DNA of 64,000 nucleotides from Chloracidobacterium sp. (lineage in GTDB: Bacteria > Acidobacteriota > Blastocatellia > Pyrinomonadales > Pyrinomonadaceae): the NCBI GenBank assembly GCA_016715795.1, contig JADJXP010000002.1, positions 744,001-808,000 of the forward strand, given 5' to 3'. Shown here piece after piece: positions 1-7,930 of the stretch. Numbering within the stretch: the stretch's first letter is position 1; every line of letters starts with the position of its first letter. The translations under genes and the position numbers were made by a program. A model generated the notes under the pieces. That model did not search any database. It worked only from the letters and a program-made list of their open reading frames with translations, and was not told the origin of the DNA.

Positions 1-1449
1 GTCGGGATCGATGCTGAGGGCGCGTTCGAGGCCGCTGATCGTGTCGGTGCGTTCCTCGGCGGCCTCGGCACGATAGACGTAATATTCGCCAACTGCCTTG
101 GTCGCGAAAAATGCGATCCCTGCCAGATAGCACGCCGCGATGACAGCGCACGGCCATTTGGCGGGCTTTGAGGTGGCCTTTGATCTCATTCGGCCCAATG
201 CGACCGCCGCGACGAGCATGAAGGCGACGCCGTTCTGCACGGCGCGGAACGAGAATGAACTGACCATCGAACTCACCGCAAACGCAGTCATCCCGCCGAT
301 CGCGGCCCACATCATCGGCGAGAGCCGCCAACGGCGGCGGAATTCAGCAAATATCTTGAGTTTCAGTGCCCCAAATCCAACGGCGAACAGCACAAAGCCA
401 ATCAAGCCCAACTCGGCAAAGATCTGCAGATATTCGTTGTGCGCACGTTCCATGACCGCATCCTCAACGATCTCGGTCTGCGGCGGTGTTGTGTTGCGTG
501 ACGCGAGGTCAGCTCGGGCGGCATTTGTGAATGCCGCGAAATTATCGGCCCCGACGCCGGTCAACGGATGTTCTGCGATCATCCGTCCCGCGATCCGCCA
601 GACCAGCATTCTATGCTGTGACGAAAGGGCTGCATTACCGGCCCTTCCCGCAAAATAGTCCGCCGTCGCAGGCATCGGCGATGTCAACGTAAAGAACACC
701 TGCACGGCTATCGTCACGCCCAGCCACAGGGCCGCGAGGCCGAGCACAGGCCGCCGAACGGCTTTGTTCGAAAAGAGCAAACAGCCCGCAAAAACTACTG
801 TAAAACCGATAACTCCGGCGAGCAACGCGCCCTTGCTGAGCGAGAGCATCACGCCCGTCCAGCCAAGCACTCCGGTGGCGATCAGGCCTAGTTTGTGCCG
901 CCGTTTGCGGACATAAACGCTCGCGATCCACAACACCGGCAGGATCGTGGCCAGCAATTCGGCGTGTTTGGCATAGCGCGACCTGATCGTGAATTCCGCC
1001 GACGCAAAATCCGTCACCGTCAGCGTATCGGCCACCGAGGCAAAGCCCACGATCAGCGAAACGAACGCAAAAACCGTCGTTGCAACCCAAACACCGTTCG
1101 ATCTCAGTGCCAGATACAGCACTCCGAGATACATCGCCCAAACCAGCGTGTGATGCGCCACGGGCAGCGGATATGTCGCCCAGACCGCCGAGACCGCGCT
1201 CCACAGCGTGAATCCGCCGAGGGCGAGGAAAACGGTCTTTGATCTGTCCGGCCGGTCGTCGTTTCGTAGTGGCCTGACCACATCGAATATCGCGATTCCA
1301 AACAAGACAATCGCCGCGGCCAATTCCACACGCCACGGCTGGCTCGTCCCTGCCGCTGCCCGCGGCCACGGCATCAGCGCCGCCAGCAAAATGGCTGAAA
1401 AACCCGCGACATGAGGCCACCTCGACGTGTCTTTTGTGTTTCGGACCAT
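1..1449 (-). CDS. O-antigen ligase (Wzy/WaaL-like) membrane protein with C-terminal TPR start, partial
   Basis: The frame runs open from an ATG at 1449 to the window edge, so the 3' end is missing. The translation is a multi-spanning membrane protein with an N-terminal hydrophobic stretch and a large loop holding AHNEYLQIFAELG, the His-Asn-x-x-Leu-Gln signature of O-antigen ligase/polymerase proteins. After the last helix it reads into a soluble segment (EAAEERTDTISGLERALSID) that looks like the start of a TPR region, as in ligase-TPR fusions. The expected role is joining or polymerising lipid-linked glycan at the periplasmic face of the inner membrane. This fits the heptose genes 10 kb away, but the acceptor cannot be told. 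Several open frames on either strand here are shadows; this frame alone gives helices and the signature. Confidence 0.75.
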   Translation of the reverse strand, partial: MVRNTKDTSRWPHVAGFSAILLAALMPWPRAAAGTSQPWRVELAAAIVLFGIAIFDVVRPLRNDDRPDRSKTVFLALGGFTLWSAVSAVWATYPLPVAHHTLVWAMYLGVLYLALRSNGVWVATTVFAFVSLIVGFASVADTLTVTDFASAEFTIRSRYAKHAELLATILPVLWIASVYVRKRRHKLGLIATGVLGWTGVMLSLSKGALLAGVIGFTVVFAGCLLFSNKAVRRPVLGLAALWLGVTIAVQVFFTLTSPMPATADYFAGRAGNAALSSQHRMLVWRIAGRMIAEHPLTGVGADNFAAFTNAARADLASRNTTPPQTEIVEDAVMERAHNEYLQIFAELGLIGFVLFAVGFGALKLKIFAEFRRRWRLSPMMWAAIGGMTAFAVSSMVSSFSFRAVQNGVAFMLVAAVALGRMRSKATSKPAKWPCAVIAACYLAGIAFFATKAVGEYYVYRAEAAEERTDTISGLERALSIDPD

Positions 1450-1509
1450 GAAACAAACCGAGATAACTAAAGTTGCACCACACGCGGACGTTTCACCCGC
1501 CAGATGTCC

Positions 1510-1857
1510 TTAACGGTCTATTGATTCGTAAATTACAGCTACTTGGGCGTTTAGCCGTGGGAGGTCTTCTATCGCAGTCTTCCAAACCAAGTCGAGATTT
1601 ATTCGAAAGTAGTGATGGGCGATCTTGTCGCGCATACGGGCGATCTGAACCCAGGCAATATTCGGATGAGCTTCTTTTAGCTCCTGAGAAAGATTCTTGA
1701 CTGCTTCGCCAATAACTTCGATATTGCGGACGAGGGCGTCCTGCATCATTGGGTTCACATCGTAATCCGACTCGACGACGCCATTCACATAGTCCGCGAC
1801 CCTCTCGCAGCATTCGATAATGTCATATAGATATAGGCTGTCATGCCTACTTTTCAT
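1510..1857 (-). CDS. hepT: HepT-like HEPN ribonuclease toxin (DUF86)
   Basis: Small helical HEPN-domain protein of about 115 residues. It carries the motif R-D-K-I-A-H-H-Y, which is the RX4HXY signature of HepT toxins: Arg and His form the RNase site and the Tyr is the residue modified by the partner. The start at 1857 (MKSRHDSLYLYD) is chosen because its ATG lies in the 3' end of the upstream mntA gene, an 11-bp overlap that implies translational coupling; a longer in-frame start at 1884 is possible. In the family HepT cleaves RNA (tRNA in studied cases) and is neutralised by AMPylation of the motif Tyr. The pair is compact and apparently intact, so a working toxin-antitoxin module is likely. 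Confidence 0.85.
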   Translation of the reverse strand: MKSRHDSLYLYDIIECCERVADYVNGVVESDYDVNPMMQDALVRNIEVIGEAVKNLSQELKEAHPNIAWVQIARMRDKIAHHYFRINLDLVWKTAIEDLPRLNAQVAVIYESIDR

Positions 1858-2137
1858 ATACGATCTTGAGGTCGGCAAGAACACTGCCGCGGATCAATGG
1901 ATGGAGGGACGATTCGGTCGCGAGGTCGACACGTCTGCCCAGAACTTTGCTGAACGAATCTTCAATATCAAAAAACTTAAATAGTCCGACGGGCTTGTCC
2001 AGCCTTACCAGCAGATCGACATCGCTATCCGGTTTATCCTGACCGCGGGCCACGGACCCGAATACACCCAGCATGCCGATATCGTTGTCTCGGCAAATCG
2101 ATATCAGTCTATTTAACAACGGATTGATGTCCATCAT
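1847..2137 (-). CDS. mntA: MntA-like minimal nucleotidyltransferase antitoxin
   Basis: A 96-residue minimal nucleotidyltransferase. The stretch GSVARGQDKPDSDVD fits GSX10DXD exactly, giving the two metal-binding Asp residues of the pol-beta-type active site; a further Asp in RRVDLAT completes the usual triad. In characterised HepT-MntA systems this enzyme transfers AMP to the toxin Tyr and blocks it. It is transcribed first, followed by hepT with an 11-bp overlap. The start may be the first or second Met (2137 or 2134). The upstream 70 bp show no strong promoter to the eye. Confidence 0.87.
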   Translation of the reverse strand: MMDINPLLNRLISICRDNDIGMLGVFGSVARGQDKPDSDVDLLVRLDKPVGLFKFFDIEDSFSKVLGRRVDLATESSLHPLIRGSVLADLKIVYEK

Positions 2138-2213
2138 TGCGCCTCAGGCGGATTTTAGCATATTTCACAGATAGACCCTTAAAATTGATACGAACCGGCT
2201 CGTGAGTTGGCCA

Positions 2214-2340
2214 TATTGCCGTTCCCTTTAGCGAACGGTGAGGATCTTTATTGGTCTTGGGTTTTAGCCCAACTGGCTGTTTGGGCTAAAGCCCGGTGAT
2301 GTTTTGTGCCGCTAACCGTTGCCTAAAGGCAACGGCAATG
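2214..2340. repeat. nested inverted repeat (REP/MITE-like) downstream of the pilin fragment
   Basis: An outer arm at about 2215-2230 (ATTGCCGTTCCCTTTA) is matched by its near-perfect complement at 2324-2339 (TAAAGGCAACGGCAAT), one mismatch in 16. Inside it a second pair, GGGTTTTAGCCCAA at about 2260-2273 and TTGGGCTAAAGCCC at 2281-2294, also pairs with one mismatch. The right outer arm is itself a small hairpin (CCGTTGCC-TAAA-GGCAACGG). This is the build of REP/BIME or MITE elements. No transposase is nearby. It fills most of the gap between mntA and the pilin fragment. Confidence 0.6.
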
Positions 2341-2344
2341 TGAA

Positions 2345-2374
2345 AAAAGAGGCAGCCAAACGGCTGCCTCTTTT
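2345..2374. terminator. bidirectional intrinsic terminator after truncated pilin
   Basis: Perfect 13-bp stem, AAAAGAGGCAGCC paired with GGCTGCCTCTTTT, with a 4-nt loop and T-rich flanks on both strands. It lies 23 bp past the stop of the pilin fragment. A nearly identical hairpin follows the intact pilin at 5184-5213, so the terminator seems to have been copied with the pilin gene. Confidence 0.85.
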
Positions 2375-2397
2375 CATAAATGACCTTAGCTAGGTGC

Positions 2398-2808
2398 TTA
2401 GTTGGCCAGTGGGGAGACCGCATTTACGCCGGCGATATCCGGGAATGTCGTTGCAAGGTTAGCAGGTGTGCTGTCAAACCTCATAACGCCATCCGTCGCG
2501 ATACCAAAGCGGCGTGAACCCGTCTGGGTGACACCACTCGTGGTCGTCGGATTAGCCGAGAACCAGAACTGTGCCGGAGCCGTTGCCGAAGGAGCAACCT
2601 GTCCGCCAAAGAAGTTGTAACCACCCTTGGTGCCGGTCGCGAGAACCGCGTCAACCAGACCCGGTGTTCCGAGAGCCGTCAGAGCAGCAACCGTAGCGGT
2701 CGTGGCACCAGCATACTGGCCGCCGCCATAGGTCGAAGCATACGTCATCTGAGCACCATGCAGTGTACGCATAGCCGAGATGGCCGAACCTTCGTTAGCC
2801 GAGCGGCG
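2398..2808 (-). pseudogene. type IV pilin fragment lacking N-terminus and promoter (silent copy)
   Basis: The frame encodes about 137 residues ending at an ordinary stop and matches residues 34-173 of the intact pilin at 5233-5754, with roughly a dozen substitutions and a 4-residue gap. Homology stops abruptly at 2808: the DNA for GAGCGGCG is shared, then unrelated sequence begins. What is lost is exactly the prepilin leader, cleavage site and hydrophobic helix (residues 1-33) plus the promoter. An internal Met at 2772 could start a 124-residue protein, but without the leader it could not enter a pilus. The reading frame has stayed open, which suggests either recent duplication or use as a donor cassette for recombination into the intact gene. 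Confidence 0.8.
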
Positions 2809-2979
2809 TGTCCCCTATTTGGGGTATGTGTGCCAGTTATGCAAATTTTCTCTTGACAAGGATGTTGCATTAGCGCAACAATGGTATTCGAGCCGGTCAT
2901 GGATTCAACGCTCTCACAAGGATGCAACTCCCTTTGCGCGTCTTCCACATCCTGCTCCAAACCAAAAAGGAGAAAAATT
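2809..2979 (+). promoter_or_regulatory. upstream region of the FG-GAP gene with possible -35 and operator-like palindrome
   Basis: This 171-bp stretch replaces the missing pilin 5' end. It holds a TTGACA at 2853-2858 followed by the inverted repeat GTTGC-N6-GCAAC (about 2864-2879). No good -10 hexamer sits 16-18 bp after the TTGACA, so the promoter is only a suggestion. A strong ribosome site (AAAAAGGAGAAAA) lies just before the ATG at 2980 and fixes that start. Confidence 0.35.
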
Positions 2980-5178
2980 ATGAAACACCTAAGTACTTTT
3001 CGGCTTAGTCTTTTGATCGCCGCATGTGTCGCGTTTATTTCAGCGGGATTTACGGTGGACGCGAGTCTTAGAAATTCGTCGCAAAACCAACCCGAGGTCC
3101 TTTCGGCAGCAACAGATGTTTATCTGTTCTCCCAGAAACTTGTGGTTTCGAGTCCGTCCCCAGTAGGCCAGGACAAGTTCGGAACGTCCGTCGGGATTTC
3201 CGGCGATAGAGCAGTTGTCGGAGCTCCCGAGTTTGATAGCAATAAAGGTGCCGTATACCTCTATAAACGGGTCGGGAATGATTGGCAACAGGTCCAACGA
3301 ATCACCGGCGAGAACGCCGGCGATAGATTTGGTGAGAGCGTGGGGATATCCGGCACGACAATCGTTGTAGGAGCGATCCATTACGGTAGCAACGACAAGG
3401 GGGCCGCATACGTCTATACTGAGTCGTGTTCGCCAACCTGTACGTGGACTCAACAAGGGTCTCGGCTTGAAGACACCGCGGATTATGCCGGCGATGACCT
3501 CGCAAGCGACTATTTTGGGAAGTCGGTCGCAATCGATGGCGACCGGATAATCGTTGGAGCGTACTTCGATTCAACGTCTGCCTCACATTTTTTTGTATCC
3601 GGATCGGCGACAATTTTTTCGCGGTCTGGAACGACATGGTCAGTCGCTGAGAAGTTGGCGGGACCTGGGGCTGGTAGCGCGACGCCCACTCAGTTCGGGT
3701 GGAGCGTAGATATTGCGGGTGATCAGGCCATTGTTGGGGGTAACAATTATTCACCTTCTAGTCCAACCGAACTCGGATTCGGCCTAGCGTTTATATTCGA
3801 ACTGAGTGCGGGGGACTGGATTAAGACTAAGGAATTCGTCGGATCTGCGTCCAACAGCGCACTGGGCCATTCCGTGGCTATTGACTCTGATACAGCAGTG
3901 GTTGGAGCGCCGGGCAATGTTCAAACTGCATATACGTCAAGCAAGACTTGCTCGGGAGGAAGCTGGTGCAGTTTAGCCGCACTATCTCCGAGCGGCGGTA
4001 ACGAGATCGGAACGAGCGTTGACATTGACGGGGATATGATCGTTGTCGGCGTCCATATTACGAACGCTCGTGGCGAGGTACTCGTTTTTAGAAAAATCAG
4101 TGGGACTTGGACACACAAGGGCACAATGGCAACCGCGCAAACGACATCTCTCGACTTTCTTGGCTCGGATGTAGGCGTTGATGGGAATCGCATCATAGCA
4201 GGCGCCAACGTCGATAACGGCAGTGCTTCGCTGTTCTCTGTGACTCCACCAGTAAGATTTGACTACGATGGCCGGTTCTCCGCTTCAACGCCCAGATTTG
4301 ACAACTACGGGATCTGCGGGGCTGAGGTGGGCGTATTCAGGCCTTCAAATGACACTTGGTATTTCGACCAACCCTATTGCGGACCCCCGCTGGCGAGTCC
4401 GACGCCAACCCCTCAACTGTTTTCGACTCCGTGGGGTACCACAGGAGACAAGCTTGCACCAGCTGACTTCAATGGCGACGGACGGATGGATATCGCCGTA
4501 TTCCGGCCGTCCGACAGTACATATGATTGGTATATCCGTGACAGCGCCACCGGCAGCACCATTTATAAGGATTTTGGCTCTGTCGGGGATATTCCGATGC
4601 CGGCGGATTATGACGCGGACGGGAGCGCGGATGCCACTGTCTTTAGACCGTCGAACGGAACTTGGTATGTGCTGAAGAGTAGTGGAGGAACAATTACCCA
4701 GCAATGGGGACAATCAGCCGATATACCCATCCAGGGGGATATAAACGGCGATGGTTATAGTGAATTGGTTGTTTTCCGGCCTAGCGATGGAACGTTCTAC
4801 TGGTATGATGTCGTGGCATCGCAATATGGGGGCGTTCAGTGGGGGACGAGCGGAGATATCCCTGTTGGTGGTGATTTCGATGGTGATCTTAAGTCGGACT
4901 TCGCCGTCTTTAGACCTTCTAATAGCACGTGGTATATCCGGAACTCTTCTGATCTAAGCACTACACAGACACAATTTGGTCAATGTGAGGACATCCCCGC
5001 TCCCGCTGACTACGATAGTGACGGTGAGACCGACATTGCTGTATTCAGACCCGGCAACGGAACATGGTACACCGTGGCCTCTCGAAGCGGAGATATCAGA
5101 TATACCTACTTTGGAACTAGTGGTGATATACCCGTTGCAGCTGCGTTTCAGCGTAACGACTTACTCTGCGAAGAGTAA
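2980..5178 (+). CDS. secreted FG-GAP/VCBS repeat protein
   Basis: A protein of 732 residues with a signal peptide (MKHLSTFRLSLLIAACVAF..., cleavage near VDA). The N-terminal half has integrin-type FG-GAP blades (repeats of the form GDRAVVGAP...GAVYLYKR). The C-terminal half has about six repeats of the form D-x-(N/D)-G-D-G...D-I-A-V-F-R-P-S-N-x-T-W-Y, with Asp/Asn-rich calcium-type loops and GDIP linkers. This predicts a beta-propeller secreted or surface protein, perhaps for adhesion; no enzyme motif is seen. The start at 2980 is set by the ribosome site at about 2966-2974; an upstream Met at 2881 has none and would spoil the signal peptide. By eye it is less GC-rich than its neighbours. It sits between two pilin copies that run the other way. 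Confidence 0.85.
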   Translation: MKHLSTFRLSLLIAACVAFISAGFTVDASLRNSSQNQPEVLSAATDVYLFSQKLVVSSPSPVGQDKFGTSVGISGDRAVVGAPEFDSNKGAVYLYKRVGNDWQQVQRITGENAGDRFGESVGISGTTIVVGAIHYGSNDKGAAYVYTESCSPTCTWTQQGSRLEDTADYAGDDLASDYFGKSVAIDGDRIIVGAYFDSTSASHFFVSGSATIFSRSGTTWSVAEKLAGPGAGSATPTQFGWSVDIAGDQAIVGGNNYSPSSPTELGFGLAFIFELSAGDWIKTKEFVGSASNSALGHSVAIDSDTAVVGAPGNVQTAYTSSKTCSGGSWCSLAALSPSGGNEIGTSVDIDGDMIVVGVHITNARGEVLVFRKISGTWTHKGTMATAQTTSLDFLGSDVGVDGNRIIAGANVDNGSASLFSVTPPVRFDYDGRFSASTPRFDNYGICGAEVGVFRPSNDTWYFDQPYCGPPLASPTPTPQLFSTPWGTTGDKLAPADFNGDGRMDIAVFRPSDSTYDWYIRDSATGSTIYKDFGSVGDIPMPADYDADGSADATVFRPSNGTWYVLKSSGGTITQQWGQSADIPIQGDINGDGYSELVVFRPSDGTFYWYDVVASQYGGVQWGTSGDIPVGGDFDGDLKSDFAVFRPSNSTWYIRNSSDLSTTQTQFGQCEDIPAPADYDSDGETDIAVFRPGNGTWYTVASRSGDIRYTYFGTSGDIPVAAAFQRNDLLCEE

Positions 5179-5183
5179 TAACC

Positions 5184-5213
5184 AAAAAGAGGCGGCCAAG
5201 GGCCGCCTCTTTT
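5184..5213. terminator. bidirectional terminator between FG-GAP gene and pilin
   Basis: A 13-bp perfect stem (AAAAGAGGCGGCC / GGCCGCCTCTTTT) with an AAG loop, starting 5 bp after the FG-GAP stop and 20 bp after the convergent pilin stop. It can serve both genes. It is a sister of the hairpin at 2345-2374. Confidence 0.88.
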
Positions 5214-5232
5214 ACTAAGTTCTTGTAAGACC

Positions 5233-5754
5233 TTAGTTTGCTAGCGGGGATACCGCATTAACCGCAGCTATATCTGCGAATACCGTTCCGAGGTTTGCAG
5301 CGGTGCTATCGAAACGCATCACACCGTCAGTGGCAATACCAAATCGGCGTGAACCGGTCTGCGTAACACCGCTCACGGTCGTCGGGTTAGCCGAGAACCA
5401 GAACTGTGCCGGAGCAGCCGCTGACGGAGCAACCTGTCCGCCCACGAAATTATAGCCGCCCTTGGTCGCCGTCGTGCCGTTACCGGCGAGGACCGCGTCG
5501 ACAAGACCCGGAGTTCCGAGAGCCTGCAAAGCTGCGGCCGTAGCAGTGGTAGCACCGGCGTAGGCGCCGCCGCCATAGGTCGAAGCATACGTCATCTGTG
5601 CGCCGTGCAGTGTGCGCATAGCCGAGATGGCCGAACCTTCGTTAGCCGAGCGGCGGGCCGCCAGCAGGTTGGGGATAGCGATCGCGGCGATAATACCGAT
5701 GATCACGACAACGATGAGAAGCTCGATAAGCGAGAAACCCTTTTGATTTTTCAT
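5233..5754 (-). CDS. pilA: type IV major pilin (prepilin)
   Basis: A 173-residue prepilin. The leader MKNQKG is followed by FSLIELLIVVVIIGIIAAIAIP: the prepilin peptidase site is Gly6-Phe7, and Glu at mature position 5 is present. A variable, Gly/Ala/Thr-rich globular part follows. Products of this type are cleaved and N-methylated, then assembled into type IV pili. AGGAG is found 11 nt before the ATG. A sigma-54-like promoter lies at 5815-5830, and PilR- and PilS-like genes are next upstream, which suggests classical PilS/PilR control. A truncated second copy is at 2398-2808. No assembly ATPase or secretin is in the window, so pilA as opposed to a minor pilin is inferred from size and context. 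Confidence 0.88.
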   Translation of the reverse strand: MKNQKGFSLIELLIVVVIIGIIAAIAIPNLLAARRSANEGSAISAMRTLHGAQMTYASTYGGGAYAGATTATAAALQALGTPGLVDAVLAGNGTTATKGGYNFVGGQVAPSAAAPAQFWFSANPTTVSGVTQTGSRRFGIATDGVMRFDSTAANLGTVFADIAAVNAVSPLAN

Positions 5755-5814
5755 TTTTTCACAGTCTCCTAAAGTTTGAAAATACTTGTACCTTTCCCAG
5801 GCCGCAGGAGTAGT

Positions 5815-5830
5815 AACAACCGCTGTGCCA
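5815..5830 (-). promoter_or_regulatory. candidate sigma-54 promoter of the pilin gene
   Basis: On the minus strand the sequence reads TGGCAC-N5-TTGTT, against the sigma-54 consensus TGGCAC-N5-TTGCW: the -24 GG and the spacing are right and the -12 element has one mismatch. It would start transcription about 50 nt before the pilin ATG. The next gene upstream encodes a sigma-54 activator, which makes the match more credible. Confidence 0.45.
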
Positions 5831-6000
5831 GAGACACTGAGTTCGGCGTCTGGGGTCTTAAGTCTTGAGAAGACAAGGGGTTACTGGACTTGATGGCACG
5901 ATAACAAGCAGTGCTGATGATCGGTAAGGCGGGCGAATTCACAGATTTTGGTAAGGCGGGAATGACAAAAAGTGTCAGAATTCCCATCAAGATGGCAGGA

Positions 6001-6091
6001 CAGGCGGAAACACGACCGGTAGGGAGTGTGCCCTGTCCGGAGCACGCCCTGACGTGTGGGGCACCCTCGCTACTGCTCGGGTTTCCGCCTG
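6001..6091. repeat. long imperfect inverted repeat between pilin and pilR
   Basis: Arms at 6002-6033 and 6059-6090 are reverse complements at about 25 of 32 positions (each begins, on its own strand, AGGCGGAAAC). The centre contains a further small palindrome (CACGCCCTGACGTG). It lies 30 bp past the pilR stop and could end its transcript, but the long structured form suggests a REP/MITE-like mobile palindrome. The rest of the 5755-6121 gap shows no coding signal beyond the promoter described separately. Confidence 0.5.
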
Positions 6092-6121
6092 CATCGCATC
6101 TGCACCTAGGTGAATGCGAGG

Positions 6122-7516
6122 CTAGTCCGCACTTCGCATCTGGGCTGACAGGCTGCGGATGCTGTGCTTGTCGAGCAGATGGCGGAGTGAGCGAACGGGA
6201 ATATGCAGGAGCTCGGCCGCGCGGGTCTGATTGCCGCCCGTTTTTCTCAATGCCTCGACGACGTAGGTCTTTTCGAGATTTTCGATGTGGCTGGTGAGAT
6301 TAATCCCATCATCGGGCAGAGAAAACTCGGCGGCGATGCGTTCGGGATTGTAGTTCGTTATGTGGTCGGGAAGCTGCTCGGGCTGGATCTCGGTAGAACG
6401 CTCAAGTGCTACGGCCCGCTCGATCGTGTGCTCAAGTTCGCGAACGTTGCCGTGCCATGCATATTTTTCGAGTAACTGCGCTGTTTTTGGCGAAACCGTA
6501 AGTTCTTTGCCCGACTGTGAGCAGAATTTTTCGACAAAATGCTCGATCAGAGCCGGAATATCGTCCGCCCGCTCTCGCAGCGGCGGCAGATGGATCGGTA
6601 TCACCGAGATTCGGTAGAACAGGTCCTCTCGAAACGCCCCTTCTTCGGTCATCGCCTTCAGGTCTCGATTCGTGGCAGCGATCACGCGGGCATCGACAGC
6701 CAACTCATCATGAGCACCAACGGGGCGGACGCGCTTTTCCTGCAGGGCACGCAGAAGCTTGACCTGCATCGCCGGCGACATCTCGCCGATCTCATCGAGA
6801 AACAGGGTTCCGCCATGTGCGGCCTCGAACAGGCCCTTCCGATTCGTGTTGGCACCGGTGAATGCTCCTTTTACATAACCGAAAAGCTCGCTTTCAAGCA
6901 GCGTTTCGGTAAACGCACCGCAGTTTATCGAGATGAACGGCTTTTCGCTGCGCGGGCTAAGATCGTGGATCGCTCTCGCGACAAGCTCTTTACCGGTGCC
7001 GCTCTCACCCGTCACGAGCACGGTCGACTGCACTTCAGCGACTGTCTCGATCATCTGAAAGATCGCCGCCATCTTCGCCGACGAGCCAACGATGTTCTTG
7101 ACCGAGCCGCGCTCGTGCTGAGCACGCTTGAACGCACGATTCTCGACGATCAACGCCTGTTTCTCGAGCGTTTTCCGGACGATGAGCTTTAGTTCCTCGA
7201 CGTCGAAGGGTTTTTCAATAAAATCGTCCGCACCGAGTTTGAACGCCTCTCTTGCCGTTTCGACCGACGCGAACGCCGTCATAAAAATGACGCCAACGTC
7301 CGGAAGGGTCTCGCGAACCGTGCGAAGCATCTCGATCCCGTCCATATCCGGCATCTTTACGTCCGAGACGATAACGTCGGCCATTTCCTCGTCAAGCGCG
7401 GCAAGGGCCTGGCGGCCGTTCATGGCCGTCCGGACCGAGTTGCCGGCCTCTTCAAACACCAAGGTCAGCAACTGGCGAAAACTTTGCTCGTCATCAACGA
7501 TCAGGATATTTGCCAT
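6122..7516 (-). CDS. pilR: sigma-54-dependent response regulator, PilR/NtrC type
   Basis: About 464 residues in the order receiver, AAA+ ATPase, Fis-type helix-turn-helix. The receiver has the phospho-acceptor Asp52 (IVSDVKMPDMDG) and the Lys in the IEKPF motif. The ATPase has Walker A GESGTGKE, the sigma-54 contact loop GAFTGA and a DEIGEM Walker B. The C-terminus ends in an HTH (GNQTRAAELLHIPVRSLRHLL). Such proteins open sigma-54 promoters when phosphorylated. It sits between the pilin and a PilS-like kinase, so the pilin promoter is the natural target. The start at MANILIVDDEQ (7516) follows family alignment; a GTG at 7573 would add 19 residues. Confidence 0.87.
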   Translation of the reverse strand: MANILIVDDEQSFRQLLTLVFEEAGNSVRTAMNGRQALAALDEEMADVIVSDVKMPDMDGIEMLRTVRETLPDVGVIFMTAFASVETAREAFKLGADDFIEKPFDVEELKLIVRKTLEKQALIVENRAFKRAQHERGSVKNIVGSSAKMAAIFQMIETVAEVQSTVLVTGESGTGKELVARAIHDLSPRSEKPFISINCGAFTETLLESELFGYVKGAFTGANTNRKGLFEAAHGGTLFLDEIGEMSPAMQVKLLRALQEKRVRPVGAHDELAVDARVIAATNRDLKAMTEEGAFREDLFYRISVIPIHLPPLRERADDIPALIEHFVEKFCSQSGKELTVSPKTAQLLEKYAWHGNVRELEHTIERAVALERSTEIQPEQLPDHITNYNPERIAAEFSLPDDGINLTSHIENLEKTYVVEALRKTGGNQTRAAELLHIPVRSLRHLLDKHSIRSLSAQMRSAD

Positions 7517-7930
7517 TGAATTGTCGGTTTCTAGATGGTGTGGCGAGCGCGTCGCACCATTCTCGATTGTCACAGATTAGGGCTTTAGAATACAAGGATT
7601 AAATTCCGGGGCGCAAAAGATCATAAAAGCAGCTATTAGCTAATAGCTGTCAGCTAATAGCTACATTCTAAGATCATACATGCTTGACAAATTCGATGAG
7701 GATGTGCTATATATGCAACAGTGGTTCTTTGACAATTGAAGATGCGGAACACGGCAAGGTTTTTTGCGCATCGGCGGAACACCGTTGCACGAGGCCGTAA
7801 GCCCAGTAGAATCTATCAGATACGGCGTTCCATGAGGGCAAAAGTGTAGTGGAACATGCGTCGTTTTAGCCGCAGACGACGTCTTTTGTGCCACAAGTGG
7901 CCAAAATAGGGTCGTCTGTTCCGGCTGTGG
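7517..7930. other. non-coding gap between pilS and pilR
   Basis: A 414-bp gap inside what should be a two-gene operon. It holds a heptamer repeat island (7631-7665, separate entry) and about 250 bp with no gene I can support. A cysteine-rich frame on the plus strand (around 7850-7970) has no start codon and runs antisense into pilS. The length suggests that pilR has its own promoter; none is convincing by eye. Confidence 0.5.
7631..7665. repeat. heptamer repeat island (AGCTAAT family)
   Basis: Five units of 7 bp each begin with AGCT: AGCTATT, AGCTAAT, AGCTGTC, AGCTAAT, AGCTACA. The units are close to self-complementary, so the stretch can fold several ways. It belongs to the family of periodic palindromic islands seen throughout this window. 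Confidence 0.75.

Noticed and set aside
635..1483. 282-codon minus-strand frame in the O-antigen ligase region
   Set aside because: Its translation is Arg/Gly/Cys-rich without membrane helices; the neighbouring frame gives the ligase signature and helices.
2745..2960. 71-codon minus-strand frame upstream of the pilin fragment, as an alternative N-terminus
   Set aside because: It joins non-homologous sequence in a different frame to the pilin and gives no prepilin leader.
5911..6297. 128-codon plus-strand frame between pilin and pilR
   Set aside because: It crosses the 6001-6091 palindrome and then runs antisense to the pilR C-terminus.
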